Source of the DNA: Photobacterium sp. GB-56
Lineage (GTDB): Bacteria > Pseudomonadota > Gammaproteobacteria > Enterobacterales > Vibrionaceae
DNA length: 64,000 nucleotides
NCBI RefSeq assembly: GCF_003026105.1
Contig: NZ_PYNW01000004.1
Location: 1 to 64,000 of the forward strand
Direction: 5' to 3'
Under the pieces are notes generated by a model. The model saw only the letters and a program-made list of their open reading frames with translations. It was not told the origin of the DNA and made no database searches. Of the stretch, positions 25,848-35,625 are shown in pieces. The position numbers and the translations under genes are program-made. Each line of letters opens with the position of its first letter. The first letter of the stretch is position 1.

Positions 25848-26224
25848 TTAAACACCCAAAATTTAGCCAAGATGAAGGTAATTACAGGTACGCAAAGGGT
25901 TGATATTGTTACCGCCAGCCAACCTGAGAACATTGCAGATTTCAACAATGAAGCAAGGATTAAATTGTTAATAAAAAAGCCCATCAATGATACGGCCAAA
26001 AATTTTAAAAATGATCCTTTCTGTCCAAACGTAAAGTGGCGATGTCCAAAGTAAGACACTAAAAAAGCAATACTAAAACCGATCACGTTGGCACTGTATT
26101 CTGATGGATCTTGGATTTGGAAAAAATATAGTCTAACAACAGACAAGTGTACGGCTGTTGCAAGTAAGCCAATAATTGCAAATCGATTTAATTGCCAAAA
26201 GTGCTTTAAAAATGACTCATTCAT
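25844..26224 (-). CDS. GtrA-family membrane protein (polyprenyl-linked sugar flippase)
   Basis: 126 residues with four membrane helices. FAIIGLLATAVHLSVVRLYF and NVIGFSIAFLVSYFGHRHFTF match GtrA proteins, which are thought to flip polyprenyl-phosphate sugars to the periplasmic face. It overlaps the upstream gtrB-like gene by eight bases and the downstream transferase by four. The set GtrB, GtrA and GT-C transferase is the classical three-part module for periplasmic glycosylation. Confidence 0.88.
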   Translation of the reverse strand: MNESFLKHFWQLNRFAIIGLLATAVHLSVVRLYFFQIQDPSEYSANVIGFSIAFLVSYFGHRHFTFGQKGSFLKFLAVSLMGFFINNLILASLLKSAMFSGWLAVTISTLCVPVITFILAKFWVFK

Positions 26225-27239
26225 TGATGGTTTCTAACTCTTTTTCTGTCTCTGTAACAAGTGGTTGTGTGTTTTTTTCACTATATTTCCCATAGACACC
26301 TTCAACAAGGTAAATAGGGCGCTGTTTTAGTTCGGTATAAATGCGGCTGATATAGCCACCAATTACGCCTAATGAAATTAATTGAATCCCCCCAAGGAAT
26401 AGAACAACGGAAATGGTTGATGCGTACCCTGGTGTATGAATACCAAAGAAAACAGTACTGACTAATACATACATTAAAAAGGTAAAAGATAAACACGAGA
26501 TACCAAAACCAACAAACCCCCATACACGTAGAGGCCAAGCAGTAAAACTTGTAATACCATCCATTGCGAAGTTCCATAACTTCCAATAGTTGAATTTAGT
26601 ATCACCAACATTTCGCTCAGGACGCTGAAAATCGACGCCGATTGAGCGGAATGAAGACCAAGCCAATAAACCTTTCATAAAGCGGTTACGTTCAGGTAAT
26701 TGTTTTACTGCTTCAATAACACATCGGTCAATGAGACGAAAATCACCGACATTTTCGGGTAAGATTGTTTCTGCAGATAAAAAGTTGAAGAAACGATAGA
26801 AACCGCCTGCAGTCACACGCTTTAACAAAGTATCTTGTGAACGGTCAACACGAACACCATAAACTGTATCGTATTCCCCTGTTTGCCATAATTGGACAAA
26901 TTCAAGGATCAGTTCTGGTGGGTCTTGTAAATCAACATCTAAAATCACAGCAGCATCACCTTTTACGTAATTAAGGCCTGCGGTCATGGCTGCTTCCTTG
27001 CCAAAATTACGAGCGAAGTTAATTAAGCTAATTGAATCATCTTTGGCTATTTGAGCTTCAATTACAGACTGTGTTTTATCTTTACTACCGTCATTAATGA
27101 AAACAATATCAATATGTGAGCGGATGGAGGAAAGCTTATTATTGATTTCGTTAATAAATGGCTCAATAGCGACTTCTTCGTTATATACAGGAACGATAAG
27201 TGACAGGGTATAGTCTGTATTTTTAAGGTTATTATTCAT
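26217..27239 (-). CDS. GtrB-like polyprenyl-phosphate glycosyltransferase (GT2)
   Basis: 340 residues. The GT2 domain spans about residues 12-240: SLIVPVYNEEVAIEPFI, INDGSKDKTQ, ARNFGKEAAMTAGL and the metal/nucleotide motif DVDLQDPPELI. Two C-terminal membrane helices follow (WGFVGFGISCLSFTFLMYVL and SVVLFLGGIQLISLGVIGG), as in GtrB and bacterial DPM1-like enzymes. It would load a sugar from a nucleotide onto undecaprenyl phosphate at the inner face. Ribosome site AAGGTAAATAAT. Second gene in the operon. Confidence 0.92.
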   Translation of the reverse strand: MNNNLKNTDYTLSLIVPVYNEEVAIEPFINEINNKLSSIRSHIDIVFINDGSKDKTQSVIEAQIAKDDSISLINFARNFGKEAAMTAGLNYVKGDAAVILDVDLQDPPELILEFVQLWQTGEYDTVYGVRVDRSQDTLLKRVTAGGFYRFFNFLSAETILPENVGDFRLIDRCVIEAVKQLPERNRFMKGLLAWSSFRSIGVDFQRPERNVGDTKFNYWKLWNFAMDGITSFTAWPLRVWGFVGFGISCLSFTFLMYVLVSTVFFGIHTPGYASTISVVLFLGGIQLISLGVIGGYISRIYTELKQRPIYLVEGVYGKYSEKNTQPLVTETEKELETINE

Positions 27240-27253
27240 ATTATTTACCTTAG

Positions 27254-27898
27254 TTATTGATCATTAAAAGGTGACGCGATTGTTGGTTTTGTTGCTTGAT
27301 GACTATCGTTTTTAGATAAAAAGGCAAAGTCCACCAACTTAAATGCCAACGGTGTTAATGCCTTTATCTGCAATGTTTGTAATGTATCGCCAGACTTAAA
27401 TGCAGATGCTGGGATAATGGCATCAAACACATTAGATTGTTTTGTTGGTGCAAAAACGCCATGCCATTGGTTTACTGAAAAGTGCAATGGTGAGGATAGT
27501 GAAGATGCTAATGTGATACTGACTTTAACCTTTTGCTTTACCTTATGCGGAAGCGTGAAATAAAACCCGCCAGTACTTGTTAATAATCGAGCACCATTAT
27601 CAGCGTCTTCATTCCATCCTGCGCGTGATAAATAGGGAACTTTTGTTGAAAGTTCTAGCGATGATGGAATCTTTAGAGCAAGGTTAGGCTCTTTAGGCTG
27701 CCAAAAGAGAGTCTGAGTTTTAATGTAATACGCCTTATACGCAATACTTACGTTCGGGGTTACTGCTTTATATAAAACCCAAAGATAATAACACGATAAG
27801 ATCGTAATTAACGTTATTAGCGTAATACGTAATGTTGTACAAGAATGGTTTTTTTTAGTGTTTATTGGCATGGCATCATTAGCGACATCAATAGTCAT
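27254..27898 (-). CDS. Membrane-anchored protein of unknown function, first gene of glycosyltransferase operon
   Basis: 214 residues. One N-terminal membrane helix (ITLITLITILSCYYLWVLYK) precedes a soluble domain likely in the periplasm. The domain looks beta-rich (FYFTLPHKVKQKVKVSITLA) and has no cysteine outside the N-terminal part. I do not recognise a family. It begins the operon, 15 bases before gtrB-like, with AGGTATATT as ribosome site. Position suggests a role with the sugar module, perhaps as acceptor or accessory factor. Confidence 0.7.
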   Translation of the reverse strand: MTIDVANDAMPINTKKNHSCTTLRITLITLITILSCYYLWVLYKAVTPNVSIAYKAYYIKTQTLFWQPKEPNLALKIPSSLELSTKVPYLSRAGWNEDADNGARLLTSTGGFYFTLPHKVKQKVKVSITLASSLSSPLHFSVNQWHGVFAPTKQSNVFDAIIPASAFKSGDTLQTLQIKALTPLAFKLVDFAFLSKNDSHQATKPTIASPFNDQ

Positions 27899-28192
27899 AA
27901 TATACCTATATTATTTTGTATTCGTTATCTTATTGCTGTAAGAATACACTTTATAACTTTATTCCCAGAAGGGATATGGATTTCATTGCCAAGTTGTTTT
28001 TTTGACAATTAATTGTCATTGGTAAATAACATAGAAAAGGTTAATCAATGCTGTATAAGAAAAGTAAAAGTAAGACATTGAATACTCATTTTTAAATATT
28101 GGCTTATTTGATAGTTTTTCTATAAAAAAGAGCTATAAAATCAAGATATTGATTAACAGCCTAAGTTAATTATTAACTCAGTTAGGAGCGTT

Positions 28193-28801
28193 ATGTTTAC
28201 GGGAATTGTACAGGGAACAGCAGAAATTATTTCGATTAGTAAGAAACAAGATTTTCAAACTCACGTAATACGTATGCCTGCTAATTTATTAAGTAATGTA
28301 GAGCTAGGGGCTTCGGTTGCTCACAACGGCTGTTGTCTGACAGTGGCGGAGATTAATGATGATTTGTGGTCATTTGATTTGATGCAAGAGACACTAAATA
28401 TCACTAATCTTGGTTTAGTTAAAGAAGGTGATGTCGTCAATGTTGAGCGTGCAGCAAAGTTTGGCGATGAAATCGGTGGGCACTCTATGTCTGGACATAT
28501 TATGTGTACAGCAGAAGTATCTAATGTTGTTACATCAGAAAATAATCACCAGATCTGGTTTACTTTACCGCAAGCACAGATGAAGTATGTATTCACTAAA
28601 GGCTATATAGGGATTGATGGTATAAGCCTCACCATAGGTGATGTGGTCGAAAATCGTTTCAATGTGAATTTAATCCCTGAAACATTACAGCGTACAAATT
28701 TAAAAAGTCGTGTTATTGGTGATGTGATTAATATTGAAATAGATCCTCAAACCCAAGCGATAGTTGATACTGTTGAGCGTGTAATGGCAGCAAAATCATA
28801 A
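28193..28801 (+). CDS. ribE: Riboflavin synthase, alpha subunit
   Basis: 202 residues. It dismutates two 6,7-dimethyl-8-ribityllumazine molecules to riboflavin. It consists of two similar barrels: [12 protein letters not shown] begins the first, and [12 protein letters not shown]-type sequence ([13 protein letters not shown]) starts the second; [10 protein letters not shown] and [10 protein letters not shown] are the matching ligand loops. The start follows TTAGGAGCG. Called ribC in E. coli. No FMN riboswitch is visible before it. It is transcribed away from the glycosyltransferase operon across a 294-base AT-rich gap. Confidence 0.96.
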   Translation: MFTGIVQGTAEIISISKKQDFQTHVIRMPANLLSNVELGASVAHNGCCLTVAEINDDLWSFDLMQETLNITNLGLVKEGDVVNVERAAKFGDEIGGHSMSGHIMCTAEVSNVVTSENNHQIWFTLPQAQMKYVFTKGYIGIDGISLTIGDVVENRFNVNLIPETLQRTNLKSRVIGDVINIEIDPQTQAIVDTVERVMAAKS

Positions 28802-28810
28802 ACGAGAGAT

Positions 28811-28843
28811 TAACTAGACCGCTTAGCGTAACTGGTCTAGTTA
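28811..28843. terminator. Inverted repeat between convergent genes
   Basis: TAACTAGACC / GGTCTAGTTA arms with a 13-base loop, shared by ribE and the convergent gene; no long T-run. Confidence 0.55.
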
Positions 28844-28862
28844 ATTGATCATGGAATTAGTA

Positions 28863-29066
28863 TTAAAAAATTTGCTCGTCATCAGCATCGATAAATAAAT
28901 TAATGGTTTTGTGGAGATCATCAACCTGCATATTGATATGAATCGGATTACAGCATGCAGAGCAATCATCATAAAACTCTTGGCTACCAGCGCTTGCATC
29001 TAATTCAATGCGTATGATTTGTCCACAATGGGGACAGGTAACGCTTTGTTCTGAATAGTTTTTCAT
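28863..29066 (-). CDS. CPXCG-motif cysteine-rich protein
   Basis: 67 residues. CPHCGQ near the N-terminus and CSACC in the middle are the two metal-binding knuckles of the small CPXCG family (probably one zinc). Acidic C-terminus. Excellent ribosome site GAAGGAG before the ATG. Family members are widespread in gammaproteobacteria without an assigned role. Confidence 0.88.
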   Translation of the reverse strand: MKNYSEQSVTCPHCGQIIRIELDASAGSQEFYDDCSACCNPIHINMQVDDLHKTINLFIDADDEQIF

Positions 29067-29296
29067 TATTGCACTCCTTCACTCGCAGTCAGTTATCAGC
29101 AGCAAATTTAATTTAGGTTATGTTGATAATATTCGCTATAACTAAAAATACTATTGATAGCCTAGACGCTGGCAAAAGCGTTTGCAGGTAAACTTATTTT
29201 ACTGTGGTGATAATAGCTATCAATGAAAACTAATGTACGACGAAAGATATGCAAAAGCTTATACATACCTTACGTCGACACATACATAGAATTTAA

Positions 29297-30166
29297 TTAC
29301 TCATCTAATAGATTAAGCTTGGCTATAATGTATTCAGCTTGGCCCATATATTCGCCACCAAAGAGTATGCAGTGATTAAGAATATGATAAAGGTTATAAA
29401 GCTCTTTACGCTCTTGATACTCGGGGGGAAGAGGATAGACTGAATTGTAACCCTTATAAAAGCTGTTTGGGAAACCACCGAACAGTTCTGTCATAGCAAT
29501 ATCACATTCGCGATCCCCCCAGTATGTGGCGGGATCAAAAATAATTGGGCCAGATACAGTTAGAGCAGTATTGCCATGCCATAAATCGCCATGTAATAAA
29601 GAAGGTTTCGGCTGGTGGTTAACTAAGTGTTTAATGACATTGCTAGTAATAATGTCAATATTACCAAATATAATGCCTCTTTCTTCACATAGTTGTAATT
29701 GCCATGCGATACGTTGCTCTGCAAAAAAACGACACCACCGGCGATGCCAACGGTTAGGTTGTGGCGTTAAACCAACATAATTATCAAAATCAAAACCGTA
29801 TTCAGCTTGCTCACCCCATAAATGCAGTTTTGCTAATTGCTGACCTAATTGATAACCAGCATTATCATCGACTTTTTTTGTTGGTAAATAATTCAGTGTG
29901 AGGAAGGATTTATCGCGGCATGTACCAACATGGATATACTGAGGTACTTGAACACAATTGGCTTCATTAAGAATACGTAAACTTTCTGATTCAGTTTCAA
30001 AGACAACGAGCTGTTCTTTATCATTGAGTTTGAGAAAAAAACGTTGATCACCATCGCTAACGCAATAGCATTCATTGACATCGCCCCCTTCAAGCGTTTG
30101 TCGCTCAATAATCTTAAATGGTCGACCTAGTACATCTGACAGTTGGTGAGAAATGGCTTGCCACAT
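29297..30166 (-). CDS. Fructosamine-3-kinase-like protein (YniA family)
   Basis: About 289 residues from the ATG at 30166, which has GGAGGAT five bases upstream; an earlier start at 30181 lies before that site. FFLKLNDKEQL holds the ATP-binding Lys, SLLHGDLWHGN is the catalytic loop (Asp in HGD) and PIIFDPATYWGDRECDIAM is the metal-binding segment of the fructosamine/APH kinase fold. It likely phosphorylates ribulosamine- or fructosamine-type glycation products so that they break down. Single gene. Confidence 0.93.
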   Translation of the reverse strand: MWQAISHQLSDVLGRPFKIIERQTLEGGDVNECYCVSDGDQRFFLKLNDKEQLVVFETESESLRILNEANCVQVPQYIHVGTCRDKSFLTLNYLPTKKVDDNAGYQLGQQLAKLHLWGEQAEYGFDFDNYVGLTPQPNRWHRRWCRFFAEQRIAWQLQLCEERGIIFGNIDIITSNVIKHLVNHQPKPSLLHGDLWHGNTALTVSGPIIFDPATYWGDRECDIAMTELFGGFPNSFYKGYNSVYPLPPEYQERKELYNLYHILNHCILFGGEYMGQAEYIIAKLNLLDE

Positions 30167-30524
30167 AATCATCCTCCGCACTGAAACTTATGTATACAAC
30201 TTGTCTATCAACATCTTAGACTATATATCGAGTGAAGAAATGTGAACTCAGTGTGATTTTAGTTACTGTTTTTAAAAACTTAGAATTCAGACGATAGAAA
30301 GAACAACAAAAACAAAGTATTAAAATAAACCACCGCATAAAATATATGTTCTTCTTTTTTAAATAAAAAATAATCACATCGTAAAAATATGCGTAAATCT
30401 TAGATGGCGATTCAATAAAAAGTAATTAGACACTAATTGATAAAGATACTTACAAAACAAAATGTATTCACGTTGAGAATGCAGGTAATCTACAGCACAT
30501 TACTTTTAGGAAAAGATATAAAAT
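30167..30524. other. Intergenic AT-rich region
   Basis: A divergent promoter region of 358 bases, strongly AT-rich, between the minus-strand kinase and plus-strand yqfB. I see no gene, RNA or clear promoter hexamers. Confidence 0.5.
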
Positions 30525-30851
30525 ATGAACCAGAAAATCATACCAACAGACATGACATTTTTTGAACGTTTTGAAGCCGATATTCTTTCAGGAAAAAAGA
30601 CAATCACTATTCGTGATGAGTCTGAAAGTCATTATGTTCCAGGTTCACAAGTAAAAGTCTCCACATTTGAAGATGGCCGTGAATTTTGTACCTTACAAAT
30701 CGATAGGGTAGAGCCTATCTTGTTTTCTGAACTAAATGATTTTCATGCTAAACAAGAAAATATGACACTCGATGTGCTTAAAAGCGTTATACAAGATATC
30801 TATCCTGGGATAGAAAAACTGTACGTTGTTAGTTACACCCTCGTTGACTAA
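30525..30851 (+). CDS. yqfB: N4-acetylcytidine amidohydrolase YqfB (ASCH domain)
   Basis: 108 residues, one ASCH domain covering the whole length. TFFERFEADILSGKKTITIRDE contains the conserved Lys/Thr active-site region and the family size matches. E. coli YqfB hydrolyses N4-acetylcytidine to cytidine, and I assign the same reaction by similarity. Ribosome site TAGGAAAAG. A promoter for thrS begins soon after its stop. Confidence 0.9.
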   Translation: MNQKIIPTDMTFFERFEADILSGKKTITIRDESESHYVPGSQVKVSTFEDGREFCTLQIDRVEPILFSELNDFHAKQENMTLDVLKSVIQDIYPGIEKLYVVSYTLVD

Positions 30852-30879
30852 ATTATTGTTATTAATTTAAGAGGATTCT

Positions 30880-30909
30880 TTGCAATCCTTTTAATCCGTT
30901 TGCTATAGT
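30880..30909 (+). promoter_or_regulatory. Probable sigma-70 promoter of thrS
   Basis: TTGCAA and TATAGT separated by 18 bases, about 145 bases before the thrS ATG. The long leader would leave room for a ThrS-binding operator, as known in E. coli, but I did not resolve tRNA-like stems with confidence. Confidence 0.6.
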
Positions 30910-31052
30910 ACAGCCTCGCTTTTCTTTTAGTGTGCCGCTCAGTATTGCGGTATCGAAAGTAAGGCGTTTTTTATTCGTAAAAGCTTCTGAAAGCTTTATA
31001 AATTCAACATGTGCTACTTGGTGTGTGGCACCACTGTTAAAGGACATTATTC

Positions 31053-32984
31053 ATGCCTGTAATTACTCTTCCTGACGGTAGTCAACGTCAATTCGACGCG
31101 CCTGTATCAACTATGGACGTGGCACTTTCAATCGGTCCTGGTCTTGCTAAAGCAACGATCGCAGGGCGTGTTGATGGTGTACGCGTAGATGCATGTGATC
31201 TAATTGAAAACGACGCAAGCCTTGAAATCATCACTGCAAAAGATGAAGTCGATGGTTTAGAGATTGTACGTCACTCATGTGCTCACCTATTAGGCCATGC
31301 AATTAAGCAGCTTTACCCAGATGCGAAAATGGCTATTGGTCCTACAATCGATAACGGTTTCTACTACGATATCGACTTAGAGCAATCACTAACTCAAGAA
31401 GATCTTGAAGTGATTGAGAAGCGCATGGTTGAGCTTGCTAAAACCAAATACCAGGTTGTTAAGAAAAAAGTAAGCTGGCAAGAAGCTCGTGATGCATTTA
31501 ATGCACGCGGCGAAACTTACAAAATTGAAATTCTTGATGAGAACGTAGCGCGTGATGACCGTCCAGGTCTTTACCACCACGAAGAATACATTGATATGTG
31601 TCGTGGTCCACACGTACCTCACATGGGCTTCTGTCAAAACTTCAAACTATTAAGCGTTGCGGGTGCATACTGGCGTGGTAATAGCGACAATAAGATGCTT
31701 CAACGTATCTACGGTACTGCATTCCACGATAAAAAAGCATTAAAAGCACACCTTACTCGTTTAGAAGAAGCGGCTAAGCGTGATCACCGTAAAATCGGCA
31801 AGCAACTTGATCTGTTCCATATGCAGCAAGAAGCACCGGGTATGGTGTTCTGGCATCACAACGGTTGGACTATCTTCCGTGAGCTAGAAGTATTCATTCG
31901 TGAAAAACTAAATGAATACGATTACCAAGAAGTTAAAGGTCCTCTAATGATGGATCGTGTGCTTTGGGAACGTTCTGGTCACTGGGATAAGTACGCAGAT
32001 GCGATGTTCACAACAAGTTCTGAGAACCGTGAATACGCTATCAAGCCAATGAACTGCCCAGGTCACGTACAGATCTTTAATCAAGGTCTGAAATCATACC
32101 GTGATCTTCCATTGCGTATGGCTGAGTTTGGCTCATGTCACCGTAACGAACCATCAGGTTCACTTCACGGCATTATGCGTGTACGTGGTTTCACCCAAGA
32201 TGATGCGCATATTTTCTGTACAGAAGCTCAAGTACAACAAGAAGTTACATCTTGCATCGAAATGGTGTATGATACTTACAAGACATTCGGTTTCGACAAC
32301 ATTGTTGTTAAATTATCAACACGTCCTGAAAAACGTGTAGGTTCTGATGCAATGTGGGATAAAGCTGAATCAGACTTAATTACCGCGCTTGAATCAATGG
32401 AAATTCCATTTGAAATTCAAGAAGGTGAGGGTGCGTTCTACGGTCCTAAGATCGAGTTCACTCTTCACGATTGCCTTGATCGCGCATGGCAGTGTGGCAC
32501 CGTTCAGCTAGATTTTGCATTACCAGAGCGTTTAGGCGCTACTTATGTAGGTGAAGATAATGAACGTCACACACCGGTTATGATTCACCGTGCAATTCTT
32601 GGCTCACTAGAGCGTTTCATCGGTATTCTTATCGAAGATTATGCAGGCTTCTTCCCAACATGGTTAGCGCCTCAACAAGCTGTAGTGATGAATATTACTG
32701 ATGCTCAGTCAGAATATGTGCAAGAAATTGTAGAAAAATTGAAAAAATGTGGAATTAGAGTCAATGCGGACTTGAGAAATGAGAAGATTGGCTTTAAAAT
32801 CCGCGAACATACTTTGAAGCGAGTACCTTTCATGCTGGTTTGTGGCGACAAAGAAGTCGAAGCAGGCGTTGTAGCAGTTCGTACTCGCAAGGGTAAAGAT
32901 TTGGGTAAATTCAAGATTGATGAACTTGTTGCATTTATGCAAGAAGAAATTAGCAGTCGTAAGCTCAATATTGTGGAGGAATAA
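31053..32984 (+). CDS. thrS: Threonine-tRNA ligase
   Basis: 643 residues, the usual length for class II ThrRS. An N-terminal TGS domain (residues 1-60, starting [18 protein letters not shown]) is followed by the editing domain with [16 protein letters not shown] and [12 protein letters not shown], the catalytic core with [10 protein letters not shown] and the zinc-binding Cys/His set, and the C-terminal anticodon-binding domain ending near EEISSRKL. Codon use is strongly biased, as expected for a highly expressed gene. The stop lies three bases before the infC start. Confidence 0.98.
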   Translation: MPVITLPDGSQRQFDAPVSTMDVALSIGPGLAKATIAGRVDGVRVDACDLIENDASLEIITAKDEVDGLEIVRHSCAHLLGHAIKQLYPDAKMAIGPTIDNGFYYDIDLEQSLTQEDLEVIEKRMVELAKTKYQVVKKKVSWQEARDAFNARGETYKIEILDENVARDDRPGLYHHEEYIDMCRGPHVPHMGFCQNFKLLSVAGAYWRGNSDNKMLQRIYGTAFHDKKALKAHLTRLEEAAKRDHRKIGKQLDLFHMQQEAPGMVFWHHNGWTIFRELEVFIREKLNEYDYQEVKGPLMMDRVLWERSGHWDKYADAMFTTSSENREYAIKPMNCPGHVQIFNQGLKSYRDLPLRMAEFGSCHRNEPSGSLHGIMRVRGFTQDDAHIFCTEAQVQQEVTSCIEMVYDTYKTFGFDNIVVKLSTRPEKRVGSDAMWDKAESDLITALESMEIPFEIQEGEGAFYGPKIEFTLHDCLDRAWQCGTVQLDFALPERLGATYVGEDNERHTPVMIHRAILGSLERFIGILIEDYAGFFPTWLAPQQAVVMNITDAQSEYVQEIVEKLKKCGIRVNADLRNEKIGFKIREHTLKRVPFMLVCGDKEVEAGVVAVRTRKGKDLGKFKIDELVAFMQEEISSRKLNIVEE

Positions 32985-32987
32985 GGT

Positions 32988-33539
32988 ATTAAAGGCGGAA
33001 AAAGAACCCAAGCACCAGTTAAGCAAAACGCGCATCGTCTAAATGAAGAAATTCGTGGCGTACGTGAAGTTCGCCTGACTGGCCTTGATGGCGAATCAGT
33101 TGGTGTTGTTTCACTTGATGAAGCAATGGAAGTTGCTCTAGACGCTGGTGTGGATCTAGTTGAAATTAGCCCTAATGCCGAGCCACCAGTTTGTCGTGTG
33201 ATGGACTATGGCAAGTACCTGTTCGAGAAGAGCAAGGCTGCTAAAGAGCAAAAGAAAAACCAGAAACAAATCCAGATCAAGGAAGTTAAATTCCGACCTG
33301 GTACAGACGAAGGCGACTATCAGGTAAAACTACGCAACCTGACTCGCTTTTTAGAAGAGGGCAACAAGGGTAAAGTAACGCTACGTTTCCGTGGTCGTGA
33401 AATGGCCCACCAAGGCATTGGTATTGAACTTCTAAATCGTATTAAGAGTGAGCTTGAAGAAATCGCGGTTTGTGAAAGCTTCCCTAATCGAGTAGAAGGT
33501 CGTCAAATGACCATGATGCTTGCCCCAAAGAAGAAGTAA
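32988..33539 (+). CDS. infC: Translation initiation factor IF-3, AUU start
   Basis: 183 residues when begun at ATT 32988-32990 ([20 protein letters not shown]), matching the E. coli IF3 N-terminus residue for residue in type; the first in-frame ATG (33126) would remove 46 conserved residues. GGAGGAATAAGG precedes it. The N-domain carries NRINGEIR-like sequence and [15 protein letters not shown]; the C-domain has [18 protein letters not shown] and [10 protein letters not shown]3 rejects non-canonical start codons, so the AUU start provides autoregulation. thrS-infC-rpmI-rplT is a conserved cluster. Confidence 0.97.
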   Translation: MKGGKRTQAPVKQNAHRLNEEIRGVREVRLTGLDGESVGVVSLDEAMEVALDAGVDLVEISPNAEPPVCRVMDYGKYLFEKSKAAKEQKKNQKQIQIKEVKFRPGTDEGDYQVKLRNLTRFLEEGNKGKVTLRFRGREMAHQGIGIELLNRIKSELEEIAVCESFPNRVEGRQMTMMLAPKKK

Positions 33540-33559
33540 TAAAGGCATTCAAGTAGCTA

Positions 33560-33585
33560 AAAGCGCTGCTTAAGCAGCGCTTTTT
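33560..33585 (+). terminator. Terminator or attenuator between infC and rpmI
   Basis: AAAGCGCTGC-TTAA-GCAGCGCTTTTT: a strong stem plus T-run, 20 bases after infC. Since rpmI and rplT follow, it may act as a partial terminator or attenuator. Confidence 0.85.
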
Positions 33586-33638
33586 GTTCGCCCTATTACT
33601 GTGATTATTAACTATCAACAATGCGGAGTTATCATCTC

Positions 33639-33833
33639 ATGCCAAAGATGAAAACAAATCGTGGCGCAGCTAAGCGCTTCAAAAAAACAGCTGGTGGCTT
33701 TAAGTTTAAGCACGCTACTAAGCGTCACATCCTGACTAAACGTACTACTAAGAACAAACGTCAGCTTCGTCCAAATGCAATCCTTCCTAAGTGTGAAGTG
33801 GCTGCAGTTGCTCGTATGCTTCCGTTCGCTTAA
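33639..33833 (+). CDS. rpmI: Ribosomal protein bL35
   Basis: 64 residues from the ATG at 33639 ([20 protein letters not shown]), the invariant start of the family; an upstream ATG at 33621 contains the ribosome site GCGGAG. The basic C-terminal end [14 protein letters not shown] is typical. Component of the 50S subunit. In E. coli translation of rpmI-rplT is repressed by L20; the leader here may do likewise. Confidence 0.98.
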   Translation: MPKMKTNRGAAKRFKKTAGGFKFKHATKRHILTKRTTKNKRQLRPNAILPKCEVAAVARMLPFA

Positions 33834-33877
33834 TCGTTTTTAGTTTTATATTTTATTATTTTAGTTAGGAGTCTCCT

Positions 33878-34231
33878 ATGCCTCGCGTAAAACGTGGTGT
33901 ACAAGCGCGTGCACGTCACAAGAAAGTTCTTAAACAAGCTAAAGGCTATTACGGTGCACGTTCACGTGTTTACCGCGTAGCTTTCCAAGCTGTTACTAAA
34001 GCTGGTCAATACGCTTACCGTGACCGTCGTCAGAAGAAACGTACTTTCCGTCAACTTTGGATTGCACGTATCAACGCTGCTGCACGTCAAAATGGTATGT
34101 CTTACAGCCGTCTAATCAACGGTCTGAAGAAAGCATCTATCGAAATCGATCGTAAGATCCTTGCCGATATCGCTGTATTCGACAAAGCTACTTTCACTGT
34201 TCTTGTGGAAAAGGCAAAAGCTGCACTGTAA
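33878..34231 (+). CDS. rplT: Ribosomal protein bL20
   Basis: 117 residues, full length. [19 protein letters not shown] and [20 protein letters not shown] are family signatures. Early 50S assembly protein and, in E. coli, autogenous repressor of its operon. Ribosome site TTAGGAG. Followed by a strong terminator. Confidence 0.98.
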   Translation: MPRVKRGVQARARHKKVLKQAKGYYGARSRVYRVAFQAVTKAGQYAYRDRRQKKRTFRQLWIARINAAARQNGMSYSRLINGLKKASIEIDRKILADIAVFDKATFTVLVEKAKAAL

Positions 34232-34254
34232 TTTCTCAGTTTAGTTTTTAAGTT

Positions 34255-34282
34255 AAAAGGAGAGCCTCGGCTCTCCTTTTTT
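34255..34282 (+). terminator. Terminator after rplT
   Basis: AAAAGGAGAGCC-TC-GGCTCTCCTTTTTT, 24 bases after the rplT stop. Confidence 0.93.
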
Positions 34283-34330
34283 CGTTGTATATCATACTTA
34301 TTTCTTCTAAATATTCACTTCTCTATTGAT

Positions 34331-34780
34331 TTATAGATGGCTTGCAAGTAATAGCTCTAACTGTAAACTCAATTGTTCTATTTGCATTCTATGCTCCATA
34401 TCTAAGTAAGCTTCATTAGATATTGCTTTTTTAAAAAGAATTAAAAGACGTTTAGTCTTCTCCTTATATTTTTGTCGTTTGATGAGATCTTTGTTTAATT
34501 GTTGTTGCTGTTTACTTAATGCAAATAAAGCATGGTGAATAGGCTTTGTGCATTTAGGTTTTAATTGAGGGTTATCTTTTAATATTCTTGGTCTAGAAGG
34601 GTGAGGCTCTGGTAGTGGATTGTTAATAAGCATTAAGAAATGTTGATCAGCATCGGTAAGTTGCTGCTTGAGGCATTTTTCATCCTCAAGCAACTGACTC
34701 TTCTTTACTTCCAATGTTGTTATGACTTGTTTTAATTGCGAATATTGAAAGTAGAGGTATTTGAAGGAAATATTCGTCAT
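34331..34780 (-). CDS. Coiled-coil protein of unknown function
   Basis: 149 residues, no signal or membrane segment. Long helices rich in Leu, Gln and Lys run through residues 10-55 and 90-149, with a Pro-rich hinge (NPLPEPHPSRPR) between. No family recognised. It follows the 85-residue membrane gene by 14 bases on the same strand, so they are probably cotranscribed. These genes interrupt the rplT-pheS order known from E. coli. Confidence 0.65.
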   Translation of the reverse strand: MTNISFKYLYFQYSQLKQVITTLEVKKSQLLEDEKCLKQQLTDADQHFLMLINNPLPEPHPSRPRILKDNPQLKPKCTKPIHHALFALSKQQQQLNKDLIKRQKYKEKTKRLLILFKKAISNEAYLDMEHRMQIEQLSLQLELLLASHL

Positions 34781-34794
34781 GGCTGATAGCTATG

Positions 34795-35052
34795 TTATTC
34801 ATCGAGCTCATTAAGTAATTTAGCTGTTTTCGCTTCTTCTATTCGATTGATTAAACGATTTGATTCAGATTCATCACGAATAGCTTTACTTAAAGTGATC
34901 GTTGCACTGACAAGAAATAAGCTACAAATACTGTAATAGCCTTTCACGATTAAATCGCCCGGTAATTTGACGATACTAATGATCATTGCGATGGTCGCAA
35001 TGACAAAAGTAGCCTTAGCATACGTTAACCAATAGTTATCTTGTTTTTTCAT
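34795..35052 (-). CDS. Small membrane protein of unknown function
   Basis: 85 residues with two hydrophobic segments (YAKATFVIATIAMIISIVKL and GYYSICSLFLVSATITLSKA) and a charged C-terminus. Ribosome site AGGATATAAC before the ATG. No known family seen. Likely in one transcript with the coiled-coil gene that follows. Confidence 0.65.
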   Translation of the reverse strand: MKKQDNYWLTYAKATFVIATIAMIISIVKLPGDLIVKGYYSICSLFLVSATITLSKAIRDESESNRLINRIEEAKTAKLLNELDE

Positions 35053-35141
35053 GTTATATCCTAATTAAATAAAACAGTGTTCGATTATGGTATGTGATAT
35101 TGCTAAATAATTCAACAGTGTATTTTATTTTTATCAGATAT

Positions 35142-35176
35142 AAAAAAACCAGCACTTTAGAAAGAGGTGCTGGTTT
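35142..35176 (-). terminator. Terminator of the minus-strand membrane-protein gene
   Basis: On the minus strand AAACCAGCAC pairs with GTGCTGGTTT and is followed by seven T residues; 21 bases after the stop codon of the 35198-35443 gene. Confidence 0.85.
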
Positions 35177-35197
35177 AAAAATTAAAGAAAATAAAAC

Positions 35198-35443
35198 TTA
35201 TGCTTTAATCATACGACGCTGCTTGTTTGCGCGAGCACGAGTTTTAAATAGAAACGCAAGGAATGGAACTAAAAGAGCGTTAAGACCAATGAAGAATACA
35301 AGGTTAACAATGTTAAATCCTGCAGCTGAGTTAATAGGCATTGAATGCGCTAGGCCGTAGTTACCAAGAGCAAGTAATGCGGTGCAAAGGATCATTGCAA
35401 TTGTTGATATTTTTAATAGTGCAGCTAGATCTTTATTGTTCAT
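35198..35443 (-). CDS. Small two-helix membrane protein, intact paralogue
   Basis: 81 residues from the ATG at 35443, which follows AGGAAGTCTCTG; a start at 35473 is possible but lacks a site. Two hydrophobic segments: residues 12-30 (TIAMILCTALLALGNYGLA) and 43-66 (IVNLVFFIGLNALLVPFLAF), then a basic tail. I do not recognise a family. A related but broken copy lies at 35626-35895 in the same orientation, with shared blocks ALLKI and SMPI. Confidence 0.7.
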   Translation of the reverse strand: MNNKDLAALLKISTIAMILCTALLALGNYGLAHSMPINSAAGFNIVNLVFFIGLNALLVPFLAFLFKTRARANKQRRMIKA

Positions 35444-35625
35444 CAGAGACTTCCTAACTTTGATTTTGATCATAATTTACACTGAAAAATGTAATTTTAA
35501 AACAGGTTTGATAATTAATTTCACTATTTATCGTCAGAAGTATAAAAAAAGCGACGATAATGATTGCGTATCTATATTGATATTTTGTTATCAATTTTGG
35601 CTTTTATTTAACAAATAAAAGGGTC

